Positions 27,528-37,379 of a stretch of 64,000 nucleotides of DNA are shown here, piece after piece. The stretch spans positions 48,961-112,960 of the forward strand of contig CAOKOL010000008.1 of NCBI GenBank assembly GCA_948470335.1. Reading direction: 5' to 3'. This DNA is from an uncultured Lachnospiraceae bacterium (GTDB lineage: Bacteria; Bacillota; Clostridia; Lachnospirales; Lachnospiraceae). A program made the position numbers and the translations under genes. The notes beneath the pieces were generated by a model that saw nothing but the letters and a program-made list of their open reading frames with translations, had not been told where the DNA came from and ran no database searches. Each line of letters opens with the position of its first letter. The stretch's first letter is position 1.

Positions 27528-29873
27528 ATGAAACTAAGTGAATTACCAGTGGGAAAAGAAGCGACCATCACCGCTGTCGGCGGGGAAGGCGCTTTACGGC
27601 AGCATTTTCTTGATATGGGGGTGATCCCCAATTCGGACATCATGCTGGTAAAATATGCGCCCCTGGGCGACCCCATGGAATTCCGTATCCATGGCTATGA
27701 ACTGACGCTGCGCATCGCCGATGCGGAAAAAGTCCGGATCAGGGACGTCCGGGATTATGCGCCGGAATTATACGGCGACGACATTGTCCCTTCTTCCACC
27801 AATCATCCCGGTCTGGGAGAAGGCGGAAAATATCACCAGAAATCCGGAGAACATCCGCTGCCGGAAGGCACGGTCCTGACCTTTGCCCTGGCCGGAAACC
27901 AGAACTGCGGAAAGACCACCCTGTTCAACCAATTGACCGGATCAAACCAGCACGTAGGGAATTTCCCCGGCGTTACCGTGGACCGGAAAGACGGGGCGAT
28001 CAGAGGACACGACGACACCCTGATTACGGACCTTCCCGGCATTTATTCCATGTCCCCTTATTCCAGTGAGGAAATGGTAACCCGCAGCTTCCTGCTGGAC
28101 GAACACCCCAAAGGCGTCATCAATATTGTGGATGCCTCTAATATTGAGCGAAATCTTTATCTTACTTTACAATTGATGGAACTGAATATTCCCATGGTCC
28201 TGGCGCTGAACATGATGGACGAGGTGCGGGGGAACGGCGGCTCCATCCATATCAATGAGATGGAGCGGATGCTTGGCATCCCCGTGGTTCCCATCTCCGC
28301 AGTCAACAACGAAGGAATCGACGAGCTGGTCAGTCATGCGCTCCATGTAACCAAATATCAGGAAAGTCCGGGGCGGGTGGATTTCTGCAGCGGCATTAAA
28401 AACGGCGCCGTACATAGATGTCTCCATGCGATTATGCATCTGATCGAGGATCATGCCGCACAGGCCGGCATCCCCATCCGGTTTGCCGCCAGCAAGCTGG
28501 CCGAAGGAGATGAGCAGATTCTGAAAAGCCTGAACCTGGACCGGAACGAACAGGAAGCTCTGGAGCACATTATCTGCCAGATGGAAAAGGAAAGCGGGCT
28601 GGACCGGTCGGCGGCCATTGCGGATATGCGTTTTTCCTTTATTCATGATCTGTGCCGCAGGACGGTGGTAAAGCCCAGGGAAAGCAAAGAACATATCCGC
28701 AGCGCCAGAATCGACAGCGTTCTGACCGGAAAGTATACGGCGATCCCCGCATTTATCGGTATTATGGGGCTGGTATTCTGGCTTACTTTTAATGTAATCG
28801 GCGCCTGGCTCCAGGGGCTTATGGAGACGGCGATCACATGGCTCTCCGACGCTGCGGATGCCGCCATGGCGGCCGCCCACGTAAACAGCGCTCTCCATGC
28901 CCTGGTGATCGACGGAATTTTTAACGGCGTAGGAAGCGTTTTAAGCTTTCTACCCATTATCGTGACCCTGTTTTTCTTCCTGTCTCTTATGGAAGACAGC
29001 GGGTATATCGCCCGTGTCGCTTTTGTCATGGATAAACTGCTGAGGAAAATCGGCCTGTCCGGCCGCAGCATCGTACCGATGCTGATCGGCTTCGGCTGCA
29101 CGGTCCCCGGCGTTATGGCCACCAGAACCCTGCCCTCCGAGCGGGACAGAAAAATGACGATTCTGCTGACTCCTTTTATGAGCTGCTCCGCCAAGCTGCC
29201 TATCTACGGCTTTTTTACGGCGACATTTTTTCCGGGTCATGGAGCCGTCATTATGATCGGACTGTATCTTCTGGGAATTCTGTTCGGCATTTTAAGCGCG
29301 CTGGTAATGAAAGGAACCGCATTTAAAGGAGAAGCCGTTCCCTTCGTTCTGGAACTGCCCAACTACAGGATGCCGGGCGCAAAAAACGTGGGACATCTGC
29401 TCTGGGATAAGGCAAAAGATTTTTTGCAGAGAGCTTTTACCATTATCTTTATCGCCACCATCGCCATCTGGTTTTTACAGACCTTTGACTTCGGATTAAA
29501 CATGGTGGAGGATTCCCACGACAGTATTCTGGCCATGGCGGCCGGACTGATTGCACCCATCCTGAAACCCCTGGGTCTGGGAGACTGGAGAATCTCCACC
29601 GCTCTGATCAGCGGCTTTATGGCAAAGGAAAGCGTGGTTTCCACCCTGTCCATTCTGTTCGGCACCACAGACGCCCTGTTAACCGCCGTCTCGCCTTTGT
29701 CGGCGGCCTGTCTGCTGGTATTCTGTCTTCTGTATACGCCCTGTGTGGCGGCCATTGCCTCTGTCAAACAGGAACTGGGCGGCAAGTGGGCCTTTGCCGT
29801 GGTCATCGGACAGTGTGCCGTCGCTTATGCGGCAGCCCTGCTTGTGCGGCTGATCGGAATCGTACTGTTATAG
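27528..29873 (+). CDS. feoB: ferrous iron transporter, FeoA-FeoB fusion
   Basis: 781 residues, start after AAAGGGAG. Residues 1-75 are a FeoA-type SH3-like domain (MKLSELPVGKEATITAVGG ... LRIADAEKVRI). An FeoB G domain follows with G1 GNQNCGKTTLFN, G3 DLPGIYSM and G4 NMMD. The C-terminal membrane part has the two Gate motifs (FGCTVPGVMATR, FMSCSAKLPIYGFF). It imports Fe2+. FeoA is usually a separate gene, so here the accessory protein is built in. No FeoC or clear iron-regulator operator was found. Confidence 0.95.
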   Translation: MKLSELPVGKEATITAVGGEGALRQHFLDMGVIPNSDIMLVKYAPLGDPMEFRIHGYELTLRIADAEKVRIRDVRDYAPELYGDDIVPSSTNHPGLGEGGKYHQKSGEHPLPEGTVLTFALAGNQNCGKTTLFNQLTGSNQHVGNFPGVTVDRKDGAIRGHDDTLITDLPGIYSMSPYSSEEMVTRSFLLDEHPKGVINIVDASNIERNLYLTLQLMELNIPMVLALNMMDEVRGNGGSIHINEMERMLGIPVVPISAVNNEGIDELVSHALHVTKYQESPGRVDFCSGIKNGAVHRCLHAIMHLIEDHAAQAGIPIRFAASKLAEGDEQILKSLNLDRNEQEALEHIICQMEKESGLDRSAAIADMRFSFIHDLCRRTVVKPRESKEHIRSARIDSVLTGKYTAIPAFIGIMGLVFWLTFNVIGAWLQGLMETAITWLSDAADAAMAAAHVNSALHALVIDGIFNGVGSVLSFLPIIVTLFFFLSLMEDSGYIARVAFVMDKLLRKIGLSGRSIVPMLIGFGCTVPGVMATRTLPSERDRKMTILLTPFMSCSAKLPIYGFFTATFFPGHGAVIMIGLYLLGILFGILSALVMKGTAFKGEAVPFVLELPNYRMPGAKNVGHLLWDKAKDFLQRAFTIIFIATIAIWFLQTFDFGLNMVEDSHDSILAMAAGLIAPILKPLGLGDWRISTALISGFMAKESVVSTLSILFGTTDALLTAVSPLSAACLLVFCLLYTPCVAAIASVKQELGGKWAFAVVIGQCAVAYAAALLVRLIGIVLL

Positions 29874-29902
29874 AAAAAACGCAAGGGGAATCCTGCTCTG
29901 CG

Positions 29903-29949
29903 GGATTCTCCGCCTGCGGCGGACCGCTTCAGGGACGGAATCCTTTTTT
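29903..29949 (+). terminator. feoB: feoB terminator
   Basis: GGATTC (29903-29908) pairs with GAATCC (29938-29943) enclosing a small TCCGCC/GGCGGA hairpin, followed by TTTTTT. A second GAATCC at 29888-29893 could pair with the same GGATTC instead. Confidence 0.6.
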
Positions 29950-29973
29950 CATTTTGCAGCGGATCCCCTTTCG

Positions 29974-30873
29974 TTACCGCCCTTTGGAAACTGCCCTGTA
30001 AAATACATTTGCCGCCAGGCTTTTTCCCCGTCCTCTGTCGGAAACCACCTGCACCGAACGTTTCGGAATATTGCCGTTTACGGGAATCTGAACCAGCTTC
30101 CTCTGCTCAATCAGCGGCAGCGCCAGTTTCTTTGGCACGAATCCGATTCCGAAATTATTTTCCAGCAGCGGCAGCAGCAGATCGGAAGTAGCCACCTCCA
30201 TATCCAGCTCCATGTCTGTTTTATGTGCCACAAAAAAATTTTTATACAGCTCGTAAGTAGCCGTTCCCCGTCCCAGCCCCACCAGCGGATAATTCTTAAT
30301 CTCCTCCGGCGCCAATGCCCGTTTTCCAAGTTCCTGATACATCATCCCGCCTGCCAGGATTTCCTCAAAATCCAGTACCGTTAAACAGGATACTGTTTTC
30401 GGCGTCTCAAACGGTGTTGTCACCACTGCAAAATCCAGTTCTCCGCCGATCAGACGCCTGATCGTCTCCGGCGTCGTATGGTTATGAATTTTAATTCTGA
30501 GTCCGGGATATTCCATTTTAAACCCGCGCAGCATATTTAACAGAAACAAATGAAGGGCTGTTTCCGTGGCGCCGATCTCTATCGTTCCGCCTTTTAAAAA
30601 ATCCGGAGAATCCTGCCGGCATATTTCTTCCTGGGCATTCATTAAATTTCTGTATGCAATTTCCGCATGTGCGTACAAAAGCCGCCCTTCCTCCGTCAGA
30701 CTGACCCCTCTGGCTTCACGAACAAACAGCCTGCAGTTCAACTGCGTTTCCAAAAGCTTCATTACCCGTGTCACATTGGGCTGATTGCTTCCCAGCGCGG
30801 CGGCAGCCTTTGTGATGTTTCCGTACTTCCCCACAAAATAAAAAATCTTGTAATATTCGAAATTGATATCCAT
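29974..30873 (-). CDS. LysR-family transcriptional regulator
   Basis: 299 residues from the ATG at 30873. The helix-turn-helix covers NITKAAAALGSNQPNVTRVMKLLE, followed by a typical effector-binding domain. The ATG at 30915 is only about 15 bases after the -10 box, so the internal start is preferred; neither start has a good binding site. It is divergent from a MATE exporter gene and probably controls it. Confidence 0.88.
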   Translation of the reverse strand: MDINFEYYKIFYFVGKYGNITKAAAALGSNQPNVTRVMKLLETQLNCRLFVREARGVSLTEEGRLLYAHAEIAYRNLMNAQEEICRQDSPDFLKGGTIEIGATETALHLFLLNMLRGFKMEYPGLRIKIHNHTTPETIRRLIGGELDFAVVTTPFETPKTVSCLTVLDFEEILAGGMMYQELGKRALAPEEIKNYPLVGLGRGTATYELYKNFFVAHKTDMELDMEVATSDLLLPLLENNFGIGFVPKKLALPLIEQRKLVQIPVNGNIPKRSVQVVSDRGRGKSLAANVFYRAVSKGR

Positions 30874-30908
30874 ATTAATTTTATATTTCTTATATGTATT
30901 ATATATAT

Positions 30909-30958
30909 TTTTCATATTGTATCAAAAGGATTATAATACTTTTTAAAAAATAAGTAAA
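30909..30958. promoter_or_regulatory. overlapping divergent promoters of lysR-type gene and MATE gene
   Basis: Minus strand: TTTACT (30958-30953), 17-base spacer, TATAAT (30935-30930). Plus strand: TTTTCA (30909-30914), 17-base spacer, TATAAT (30932-30937). The two -10 boxes overlap by four bases, so the two polymerases cannot bind at once. Confidence 0.5.
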
Positions 30959-30982
30959 CAGCGTAAGAAGGGATATGATTTT

Positions 30983-32314
30983 ATGAATACAGATCTGACA
31001 GAAGGAAAAGCGGAAACGGTGCTGCGGCGATTCTGCCTCCCGCTGTTCGGCAGCATTATCTTTCAGCAGCTTTATAATATCGCGGACTCCCTGGTGGCCG
31101 GCAAATTTATCGGTGAACAGGCGCTGGCCGCCGTGGGAAACAGTTACGAAATCACTCTGATCTTTATTGCCTTTGCATTCGGCTGCAATATCGGCTGTTC
31201 CGTGGTTGTCTCCCAGTTGTTCGGTGCAAAGGACTACGCCAGACTGAAAACCGCCGTGACGACGGCCTGCCTGTTCAGTGGAACGCTCTGCGGGATGCTG
31301 ATGCTGGCCGGTATCCCCGGATGCGGTCCGCTGCTGCGTCTGGTCCGCACGCCGGAGGAAGTTTTTGCCGACTCCCGGCTGTATCTGGATATTTATATCT
31401 GGGGACTTCCCTTTGTATTCTTTTACAATATCGCAAACGGAATTTTCTCCGCACTGGGAGATTCCAAAACACCTTTTTCCTTCCTGGCCGTCTCCTCCAC
31501 CGCAAATATTGCCGTGGACATCCTGTTTGTAAAATATTTTCAAATGGGTGTGGCCGGCGTAGCCTGGGCTACCTTTCTCTGCCAGGGAATCAGTTGCTTT
31601 CTGGCTGTTATCACCCTGGGAATCAGATTAAAGAAAATCAGAGTGGAAGAAAAACCGGCGCTGTTTGACTTCCAGATCCTGAAAAAAATCGCAGTCATCG
31701 CAGTTCCCAGTATTTTGCAGCAAAGTTTTATCTCTGTGGGAAATATTCTGATTCAAAGTGTAATCAACGGATTTGGTTCCTCCGTGATGGCAGGATATTC
31801 CGCCGCCGTAAAGCTGAACAACATGATCACCACATCCTTCACCACAATCGGAAACGGAATCTCAAATTTCTCGGCTCAAAACCTGGGCGCTCACAAATAC
31901 GAACGAATCGGCGAGGGCTTCCGGGCCGGCTTAAAAATGGTCTGGTGTCTGTGCATTCCTTTTTGCGCCCTTTATCTTTTCTGCGGGAAGTACCTGCTGC
32001 TTCTGTTTATGAAACAGGAATCTGCTGCGGCACTGACAACCGGCATACGATTTTTGCAGATCCTCTCCCCGTTTTATTTTGTGGTGGCGGCAAAATTAGC
32101 GGCAGACGGCATCCTCCGGGGCGTCAGCGCTATGAGACAGTTTATGGCCGCCACTTTCACAGACCTGATCCTGCGGGTGGTACTGGCATTCCTTCTTTCC
32201 GGATGGACCCGGTCAGCCACAGGCATATGGTGCGCATGGCCGATCGGATGGACCGCCGCCATGATGCTGTCGGTTTACTTTTATCGAAAGGAATTAAAGA
32301 AATTAACCGTATAG
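30983..32314 (+). CDS. MATE-family efflux transporter
   Basis: 443 residues, about 12 TM segments in two repeats. It starts with the family pattern AETVLRRFCLPLFGSIIFQQLYNIADS; the second half begins ILKKIAVIAVPSILQQSFIS. Such proteins export drugs or metabolites with Na+ or H+. Binding site AAGGG before the ATG. Divergent from the LysR regulator. Confidence 0.92.
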   Translation: MNTDLTEGKAETVLRRFCLPLFGSIIFQQLYNIADSLVAGKFIGEQALAAVGNSYEITLIFIAFAFGCNIGCSVVVSQLFGAKDYARLKTAVTTACLFSGTLCGMLMLAGIPGCGPLLRLVRTPEEVFADSRLYLDIYIWGLPFVFFYNIANGIFSALGDSKTPFSFLAVSSTANIAVDILFVKYFQMGVAGVAWATFLCQGISCFLAVITLGIRLKKIRVEEKPALFDFQILKKIAVIAVPSILQQSFISVGNILIQSVINGFGSSVMAGYSAAVKLNNMITTSFTTIGNGISNFSAQNLGAHKYERIGEGFRAGLKMVWCLCIPFCALYLFCGKYLLLLFMKQESAAALTTGIRFLQILSPFYFVVAAKLAADGILRGVSAMRQFMAATFTDLILRVVLAFLLSGWTRSATGIWCAWPIGWTAAMMLSVYFYRKELKKLTV

Positions 32315-32323
32315 TTGCGGAAT

Positions 32324-32803
32324 TTATTTATGATAGGGTTCCCCATTGATAATCCGATAACACCGATAAAGCTGCTCCAGCAAAATCATCCGCATCATCT
32401 GATGGGGAAACGTCATTGCGGAAAAGCTGAGATGAAAATCCGCCCGCCCGATCACCTCGTCGGACAGGCCTAAAGATCCGCCGATCACCACCGTGATATG
32501 GCTGACCCCTTCCACGCCCAGCCGTTCCAGCTTCCGGGCCAGTTCCGGCGAACTTAATTGTTTTCCCTGAATTTCCAGGGTAATCACGTAAGCTTCCGGC
32601 CTGATCAGATTCAGCAGTCTTTTTCCTTCCTTTTCCCTGATCTGCCGCTCCAGATTTTCCGAGGCCCCATCCGGTGTTTTCTCATCGGCCACTTCCAGGA
32701 TCTCCAGCTTGCAGTAGCGGCTCAGCCGCTTGACATATTCCTTGATTCCGGCTTCCAGATAGGTTTCTTTGATTTTTCCCACTGTCAGAAGTGTGATTTT
32801 CAT
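32324..32803 (-). CDS. rlmH: 23S rRNA (pseudouridine1915-N3)-methyltransferase
   Basis: 159 residues, the usual length. SAM-binding knot motif VIGGSLGLSDEV and the C-terminus SFSAMTFPHQMMRMILLEQLYRCYRI ... GEPYHK, conserved in RlmH, are present. It methylates pseudouridine 1915 in helix 69. It converges on the MATE gene with 9 bases between the stops. Confidence 0.97.
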   Translation of the reverse strand: MKITLLTVGKIKETYLEAGIKEYVKRLSRYCKLEILEVADEKTPDGASENLERQIREKEGKRLLNLIRPEAYVITLEIQGKQLSSPELARKLERLGVEGVSHITVVIGGSLGLSDEVIGRADFHLSFSAMTFPHQMMRMILLEQLYRCYRIINGEPYHK

Positions 32804-32886
32804 AACCGCCTCCCTGTTCCTCTGTCTGAAATTTTGAAAATATTATAAAAATTTTATAAAAGTTGTACACAATCCCCCTCCGGCGA

Positions 32887-32915
32887 TTGAAAAATATGTC
32901 CATTTATACTATAAT
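32887..32915 (+). promoter_or_regulatory. promoter of the two-TM protein gene
   Basis: TTGAAA (32887-32892), 17-base spacer, TATAAT (32910-32915). Confidence 0.7.
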
Positions 32916-32954
32916 AGTTCCATTGCATTGGTTTCATCAGAAAGGAAGGGGTCC

Positions 32955-33806
32955 ATGCCAGTATCTGCAAAATGCAAAGTAGAATATGCACAGGGAAGAA
33001 ACAACTGTGAAATCTTCGACATTCCCCCGGCTGACGAACCCAAAGCGGCAGCCCCCGCCATGGTCAGCCTGATTGCGGCCGAAGCGCCGCTGGCGGAACG
33101 GATCGTGGAATTTTTAAGCTATGCCGGCATGGACGTACACATGGATTTTGACCAGGAAGCGGATTTGTTTTCTCTCACCGTTCCCGGAAATCAATATGAA
33201 AAAAGCATTCGGCTGATGCGGGTGCTGCTGGCCAACGAAGTACTGCATTCCATGGAAGATGAACAGCGGGGCAGACAGTTTGATACCGAGCCGGTCAGAG
33301 TGCATGTAAAGGCATCCGACAAATATACCGATACCAGTTCTTCGGCATTTTCGTTTCTGCTGGTAGGTACCTTCCTGATGATGATATTGCTTTTGACCAC
33401 ATTCGATATCATCCGCATTTCTTTTCTGAGCCAGGCCAGAACGCTGGCGGATATTCTGCTGACCGCCATCAGCGTCAGTTTTCTGTGCATCGGCCTTCTC
33501 TCCTGGCGAAAAGCGCTGCTGCTTGAGACAAAGATACAGGAAGAAGACCAGTTTAACGAATCTGTCTATCAGTGGTTCCTCTCCACCTATACCGGCGCCC
33601 AGATCGACCAGTCCGCCGATGCCCAGATGGACCAGGACGTGGCTATGAACCCGGAGAAGCAATATACGATCATCTCCGATGAGATCCGCTGCCTGAAACG
33701 GATGGACGTAATCCGGGAATATCTGAAACGGGAATACCGGCAGTTGGATAACGGGTATGTGGAGTATCTGTGCGAGGAATTATATCAGAAGGTATTCGAA
33801 TCATAA
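32955..33806 (+). CDS. two-TM membrane protein of unknown function
   Basis: 283 residues from the ATG at 32955 with GGAAGGGG before it. The N-terminal soluble part has a VSLIAAEAPLAERIVEFLSYAG segment. Two TM helices lie at about residues 131-155 and 165-183, followed by a cytoplasmic tail with an Asp/Gln/Ala-rich stretch (TGAQIDQSADAQMDQDVAM). I recognise no domain. It is monocistronic and shares a terminator with livF. Confidence 0.75.
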   Translation: MPVSAKCKVEYAQGRNNCEIFDIPPADEPKAAAPAMVSLIAAEAPLAERIVEFLSYAGMDVHMDFDQEADLFSLTVPGNQYEKSIRLMRVLLANEVLHSMEDEQRGRQFDTEPVRVHVKASDKYTDTSSSAFSFLLVGTFLMMILLLTTFDIIRISFLSQARTLADILLTAISVSFLCIGLLSWRKALLLETKIQEEDQFNESVYQWFLSTYTGAQIDQSADAQMDQDVAMNPEKQYTIISDEIRCLKRMDVIREYLKREYRQLDNGYVEYLCEELYQKVFES

Positions 33807-33815
33807 AATGGAAAA

Positions 33816-33852
33816 GACATACCCGGATCACTCCCCCAGGTATGCCTTTTTT
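33816..33852. terminator. bidirectional terminator inside the livF stop region
   Basis: GACATACCCGG (33816-33826) pairs with CCAGGTATGCC (33836-33846, two G-U pairs), with TTTTTT on the + strand and TTTTCC on the other. The livF stop (33828-33830) and last codons lie inside the hairpin. Confidence 0.8.
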
Positions 33853-34538
33853 ACGGAATCATCATTCATCAGCTCCGTCGCATCGCCGTCCAGAACGATA
33901 TTTCCCGTTTCCAGAACATATGCCCGATTGGCGATGGAGAGGGCTTTTTTTGCATTCTGCTCCACCAGAAGCACCGTGGTGCCGGATGCGTTGATCTCCT
34001 TGATTATATCAAAAATCTCATTTACATAAATCGGTGAAAGGCCCATGGAAGGCTCGTCCATCAGGATAATCTTCGGGTGGGACATCAGCGCCCGCCCCAT
34101 GGCCAGCATCTGCTGCTCGCCGCCGGACAGGGTTCCGGCCATCTGGCCCTTTCTCTCTTTCAGACGGGGAAACCGGGTGTAAACCATCTCCAGGGAATCC
34201 TGAATCTCTTTTTTATCCTTTCGGGTGTAAGCCCCCATCAGCAGATTGTCATATACGCTCAGCTCCGCAAAGACGCGCCGTCCTTCCGGCACATGAGCCA
34301 TTCCCATGCCCACAATCTTATAGCCGGGCGTCTTCGTAATATTTTTTCCGTCAAACTGGATGCTGCCCGCTTTTGCGGAGATCAGCCCCGTAATCGTGTG
34401 CAGGATCGTGGTCTTTCCGGCACCGTTTGCGCCGATCAGGGCGATGACTTCCCCCTCATTTACCTCGAAGGAAATCCCCTTAATGGCCTTGATCACGCCA
34501 TAATACACTTCCAGATCCTTTACCTCAAGCATTGCCAT
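33828..34538 (-). CDS. livF: branched-chain amino acid ABC transporter ATP-binding protein LivF
   Basis: 236 residues. Walker A IGANGAGKTTILHTI, signature TLSGGEQQMLAMGRAL, Walker B IILMDEPSMGLSP. The ending VLETGNIVLDGDATELMNDDSVKKAYLGE is typical of LivF. One of two ATPases of the leucine/isoleucine/valine importer. It follows livG by 108 bases, the widest gap in the operon. Confidence 0.95.
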   Translation of the reverse strand: MAMLEVKDLEVYYGVIKAIKGISFEVNEGEVIALIGANGAGKTTILHTITGLISAKAGSIQFDGKNITKTPGYKIVGMGMAHVPEGRRVFAELSVYDNLLMGAYTRKDKKEIQDSLEMVYTRFPRLKERKGQMAGTLSGGEQQMLAMGRALMSHPKIILMDEPSMGLSPIYVNEIFDIIKEINASGTTVLLVEQNAKKALSIANRAYVLETGNIVLDGDATELMNDDSVKKAYLGE

Positions 34539-34646
34539 CTTCTTGTCCCCCTATTCACAGTACGCTCCTGCCATACCGGTATCTCATTCGACAAAATACA
34601 TTGCCGGCGCATTTTGCCGGGTGCTCCCACCGGCCGGCAGCCGCTG

Positions 34647-35405
34647 TTATTCTCCAAGGTAAGCTTTAATTACCTCAGGATTGTTCAGAACCTCGCCGGT
34701 CGTTCCCTCTGCCAGTACCTGACCGAAATTTAACACGGTCAGCCCCTCGCAGATGCCTGACACCAGCTTCATGTCATGCTCAATCAGTAAAATCGTCATA
34801 TGGAAATTGTCCCGCACAAAACGGATGGTGTCCATCAGCTCGCCGGTCTCGTTGGGATTCATGCCCGCCGCCGGTTCATCCAAAAGGAGAAGTTTGGGGC
34901 CTGTGGCCAGGGCTCTGGCAATCTCCAGCTTTCTCTGTTTGCCGTAGGGCAGATTGGAAGCCAGATAATCGCATTCTTCTTCCAGACCGAACACCTTTAA
35001 AAGCTCCATAGCCCGCTCCCTGATCTCCTTCTCTACTTTATAATAGGAAGGAAACCGGAAAATGGCGGACAAAGTGGAATAGCTGTGATGATTGTGCAGC
35101 CCCACCTTTACATTGTCAATCACTGACATGTCTTTAAACAGCCGGATATTCTGAAAGGTTCTGGCAATGCCGGCCTTGTTGATATCAATGGTGTTTTTCC
35201 CCACCATGTTCTCGCCGTCCAGCCTGATCGTTCCTTTATCCGGTTTATATACGCCTGTCAGCAGATTGAAAATCGTGGTTTTTCCGGCACCGTTGGGACC
35301 GATCAGACCGTAAAGCTGTTCCTTTTCCACGCTGATATTAAAATTGTCTACCGCCCGCAGTCCTCCGAAGGAGATTCCCAGACTTTCCACTTCTAATAAT
35401 GCCAT
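34647..35405 (-). CDS. livG: branched-chain amino acid ABC transporter ATP-binding protein LivG
   Basis: 252 residues. Walker A IGPNGAGKTTIFNLLTG, the LivG-type GIARTFQNIRLF, Walker B LLLLDEPAAGMNP. It starts 3 bases after the livM stop. Confidence 0.95.
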   Translation of the reverse strand: MALLEVESLGISFGGLRAVDNFNISVEKEQLYGLIGPNGAGKTTIFNLLTGVYKPDKGTIRLDGENMVGKNTIDINKAGIARTFQNIRLFKDMSVIDNVKVGLHNHHSYSTLSAIFRFPSYYKVEKEIRERAMELLKVFGLEEECDYLASNLPYGKQRKLEIARALATGPKLLLLDEPAAGMNPNETGELMDTIRFVRDNFHMTILLIEHDMKLVSGICEGLTVLNFGQVLAEGTTGEVLNNPEVIKAYLGE

Positions 35406-35408
35406 GTC

Positions 35409-36494
35409 CTATACCTCCTCCTTTGCGCCTTTCTTACTGCCAAGCAGCCTTTTTAAACCGTATCGCTCTCTGAACTCCCTGCATTTGGGACTCCAACTGA
35501 AAATCATAACCGCAATCAGTACCACTGCGTAAATCAGCATTCTGTAGTCGTTGAGAGAACGGAGCATCTCTGGAAGCAGCGTCAGCACCACTGCCGCTAT
35601 GATCGAGCCACGGATATTTCCGATACCGCCCAGCACCACAAATACAAGGATCATAATCGACATATTATAGCCGAAGTTTTTGGGCTGTGCGGCCAATGTG
35701 GACAGATTATGCGCGTACAGCACGCCGGCTACCCCGGCCAGAGAAGCCGATACGGTAAAGGCCAGCAGTTTGTATTTTGTCACGTTGATTCCCACGGATT
35801 CGGCGGCAATCCGGTTGTCCCGGATCGACATAATCGCCCGGCCCGTACGGGAATGAATCAGGTTCAGAACGATAAAAAGCGTAACCAGAATCAGCAGGAT
35901 ACCGATCAGAAACGTAGAGTCATTGGGGGTCCCCGTAATGCCCTGAGGTCCTTTGATAATCACTTCCCCTTCAGGTTCCAGCCCCAGATCGAACGCATCT
36001 TTCAGAGAAATATGGAATCCTCTGCTGTCCCGGCCCAGGAATATGATATTAATCACATTTTTGATAATTTCGCCGAATGCCAGCGTTACGATAGCCAGGT
36101 AATCGCCTTTTAACCGAAGCACCGGAATTCCCACCAGAATACCGGCCAGCGCGGCAAAGGCCGCGCCGATTAACAGCGCCAGGAAAAACCGCAGGCCCGC
36201 CACGGGAATCGCATTCATCGTACATTTGGAAAAAATCGCGCCTGCGAAAGCGCCCACGCACATAAAACCCGCATGGCCCAGGCTCAGCTCGCCCAGAATC
36301 CCTACGGTCAGATTTAAAGATACCGCCAGGATCACATAGATACATAAAGGCACCAGAAGTCCCTTGAGCAGACTGGATACCATACCGGCCCGCATCAAAA
36401 TCTCCACCGCAATATATGCCGCAATCACGATCCCATATGTAACGAGATTATTTCTTGTCTGTTTGCTCAAAGCTTTCGTTTTCATCTGCCTCAC
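35409..36494 (-). CDS. livM: branched-chain amino acid ABC transporter permease LivM
   Basis: 361 residues with about nine TM segments and the LivM motif GELSLGHAGFMCVGAFAG. GTG at 36494 directly after the livH stop has AGGAG at 9 bases; an ATG three codons on is also possible. Forms the membrane channel with LivH. Confidence 0.94.
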   Translation of the reverse strand: MRQMKTKALSKQTRNNLVTYGIVIAAYIAVEILMRAGMVSSLLKGLLVPLCIYVILAVSLNLTVGILGELSLGHAGFMCVGAFAGAIFSKCTMNAIPVAGLRFFLALLIGAAFAALAGILVGIPVLRLKGDYLAIVTLAFGEIIKNVINIIFLGRDSRGFHISLKDAFDLGLEPEGEVIIKGPQGITGTPNDSTFLIGILLILVTLFIVLNLIHSRTGRAIMSIRDNRIAAESVGINVTKYKLLAFTVSASLAGVAGVLYAHNLSTLAAQPKNFGYNMSIMILVFVVLGGIGNIRGSIIAAVVLTLLPEMLRSLNDYRMLIYAVVLIAVMIFSWSPKCREFRERYGLKRLLGSKKGAKEEV

Positions 36495-37379
36495 CTACAC
36501 TTTCTCCTGAATCTGTCTGCCTAAAATTCCGGTGGGCTTCACCAGCAGCACCACGATCAGAACCGCAAACACGATGGCATCCGCCAGCTGCGAAGAAATA
36601 TAGGCCTTGCCCAGAATCTCGATAATGCCCAGCAGGATTCCGCCGATAAACGCACCCGGAATAGAGCCGATTCCGCCGAACACTGCCGCCACAAAGGCCT
36701 TGATGCCGGGCATGGCTCCCGTGTAAGGCGTCAGAGACGGATAGGAAGAACAGAGAAGCACGCCTGCCACGGCCGCCAGAGCGGAGCCGATGGCAAAGGT
36801 CAGGGCAATGGTACCGTCCACATTTACCCCCATCAACTGTGCCGCGCCGCCGTCCTCAGATACGGCCAGCATGGCCCGTCCGGGTTTGGAATGGCGGATA
36901 AACAGCGTCAGCACAATCATAATCACGATACAGGCCAGAATCGTGACAATCGTCTCGCCGGAAATGATCAGAGCGCCGCCTGCCAGAGAAAGCGGAGGGA
37001 TGGTTACCACTGACGTAAAGGACTTGGTATTCGCACCGTAAATCAGCAGCGCCACATTCTGAAGAAAATAGCTGACGCCGATAGCCGTAATCAGAACCAC
37101 CAGCTTGGAGGCCTGACGCAGCGGTCTGTAGGCAATCCGCTCGATCACCACACCCAGCACCGTACAGACCGCCACGGAAATCAGAATGCCCGCCGCCGGC
37201 GGCAGTCCCATGGTGCTTACCGTAGAAAATACCACATAGCTGCCGATCATAATCACGTCGCCGTGAGCGAAATTCAGCATTTTCGCAATGCCGTATACCA
37301 TCGTATAGCCTAAGGCGATCAACGCATATACGCTGCCCAGGCTGATACCGTTCACAAGGTAGGATATGAATCCCATCAT
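36495..37379 (-). CDS. livH: branched-chain amino acid ABC transporter permease LivH
   Basis: 294 residues from the ATG at 37379, 8 bases after GAGGGG; a GTG three codons upstream touches the binding site. It has LNFAHGDVIMIGSY and GGIGSIPGAFIGGILLG, both typical of LivH. First gene of livHMGF, with its own promoter. Confidence 0.93.
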   Translation of the reverse strand: MMGFISYLVNGISLGSVYALIALGYTMVYGIAKMLNFAHGDVIMIGSYVVFSTVSTMGLPPAAGILISVAVCTVLGVVIERIAYRPLRQASKLVVLITAIGVSYFLQNVALLIYGANTKSFTSVVTIPPLSLAGGALIISGETIVTILACIVIMIVLTLFIRHSKPGRAMLAVSEDGGAAQLMGVNVDGTIALTFAIGSALAAVAGVLLCSSYPSLTPYTGAMPGIKAFVAAVFGGIGSIPGAFIGGILLGIIEILGKAYISSQLADAIVFAVLIVVLLVKPTGILGRQIQEKV

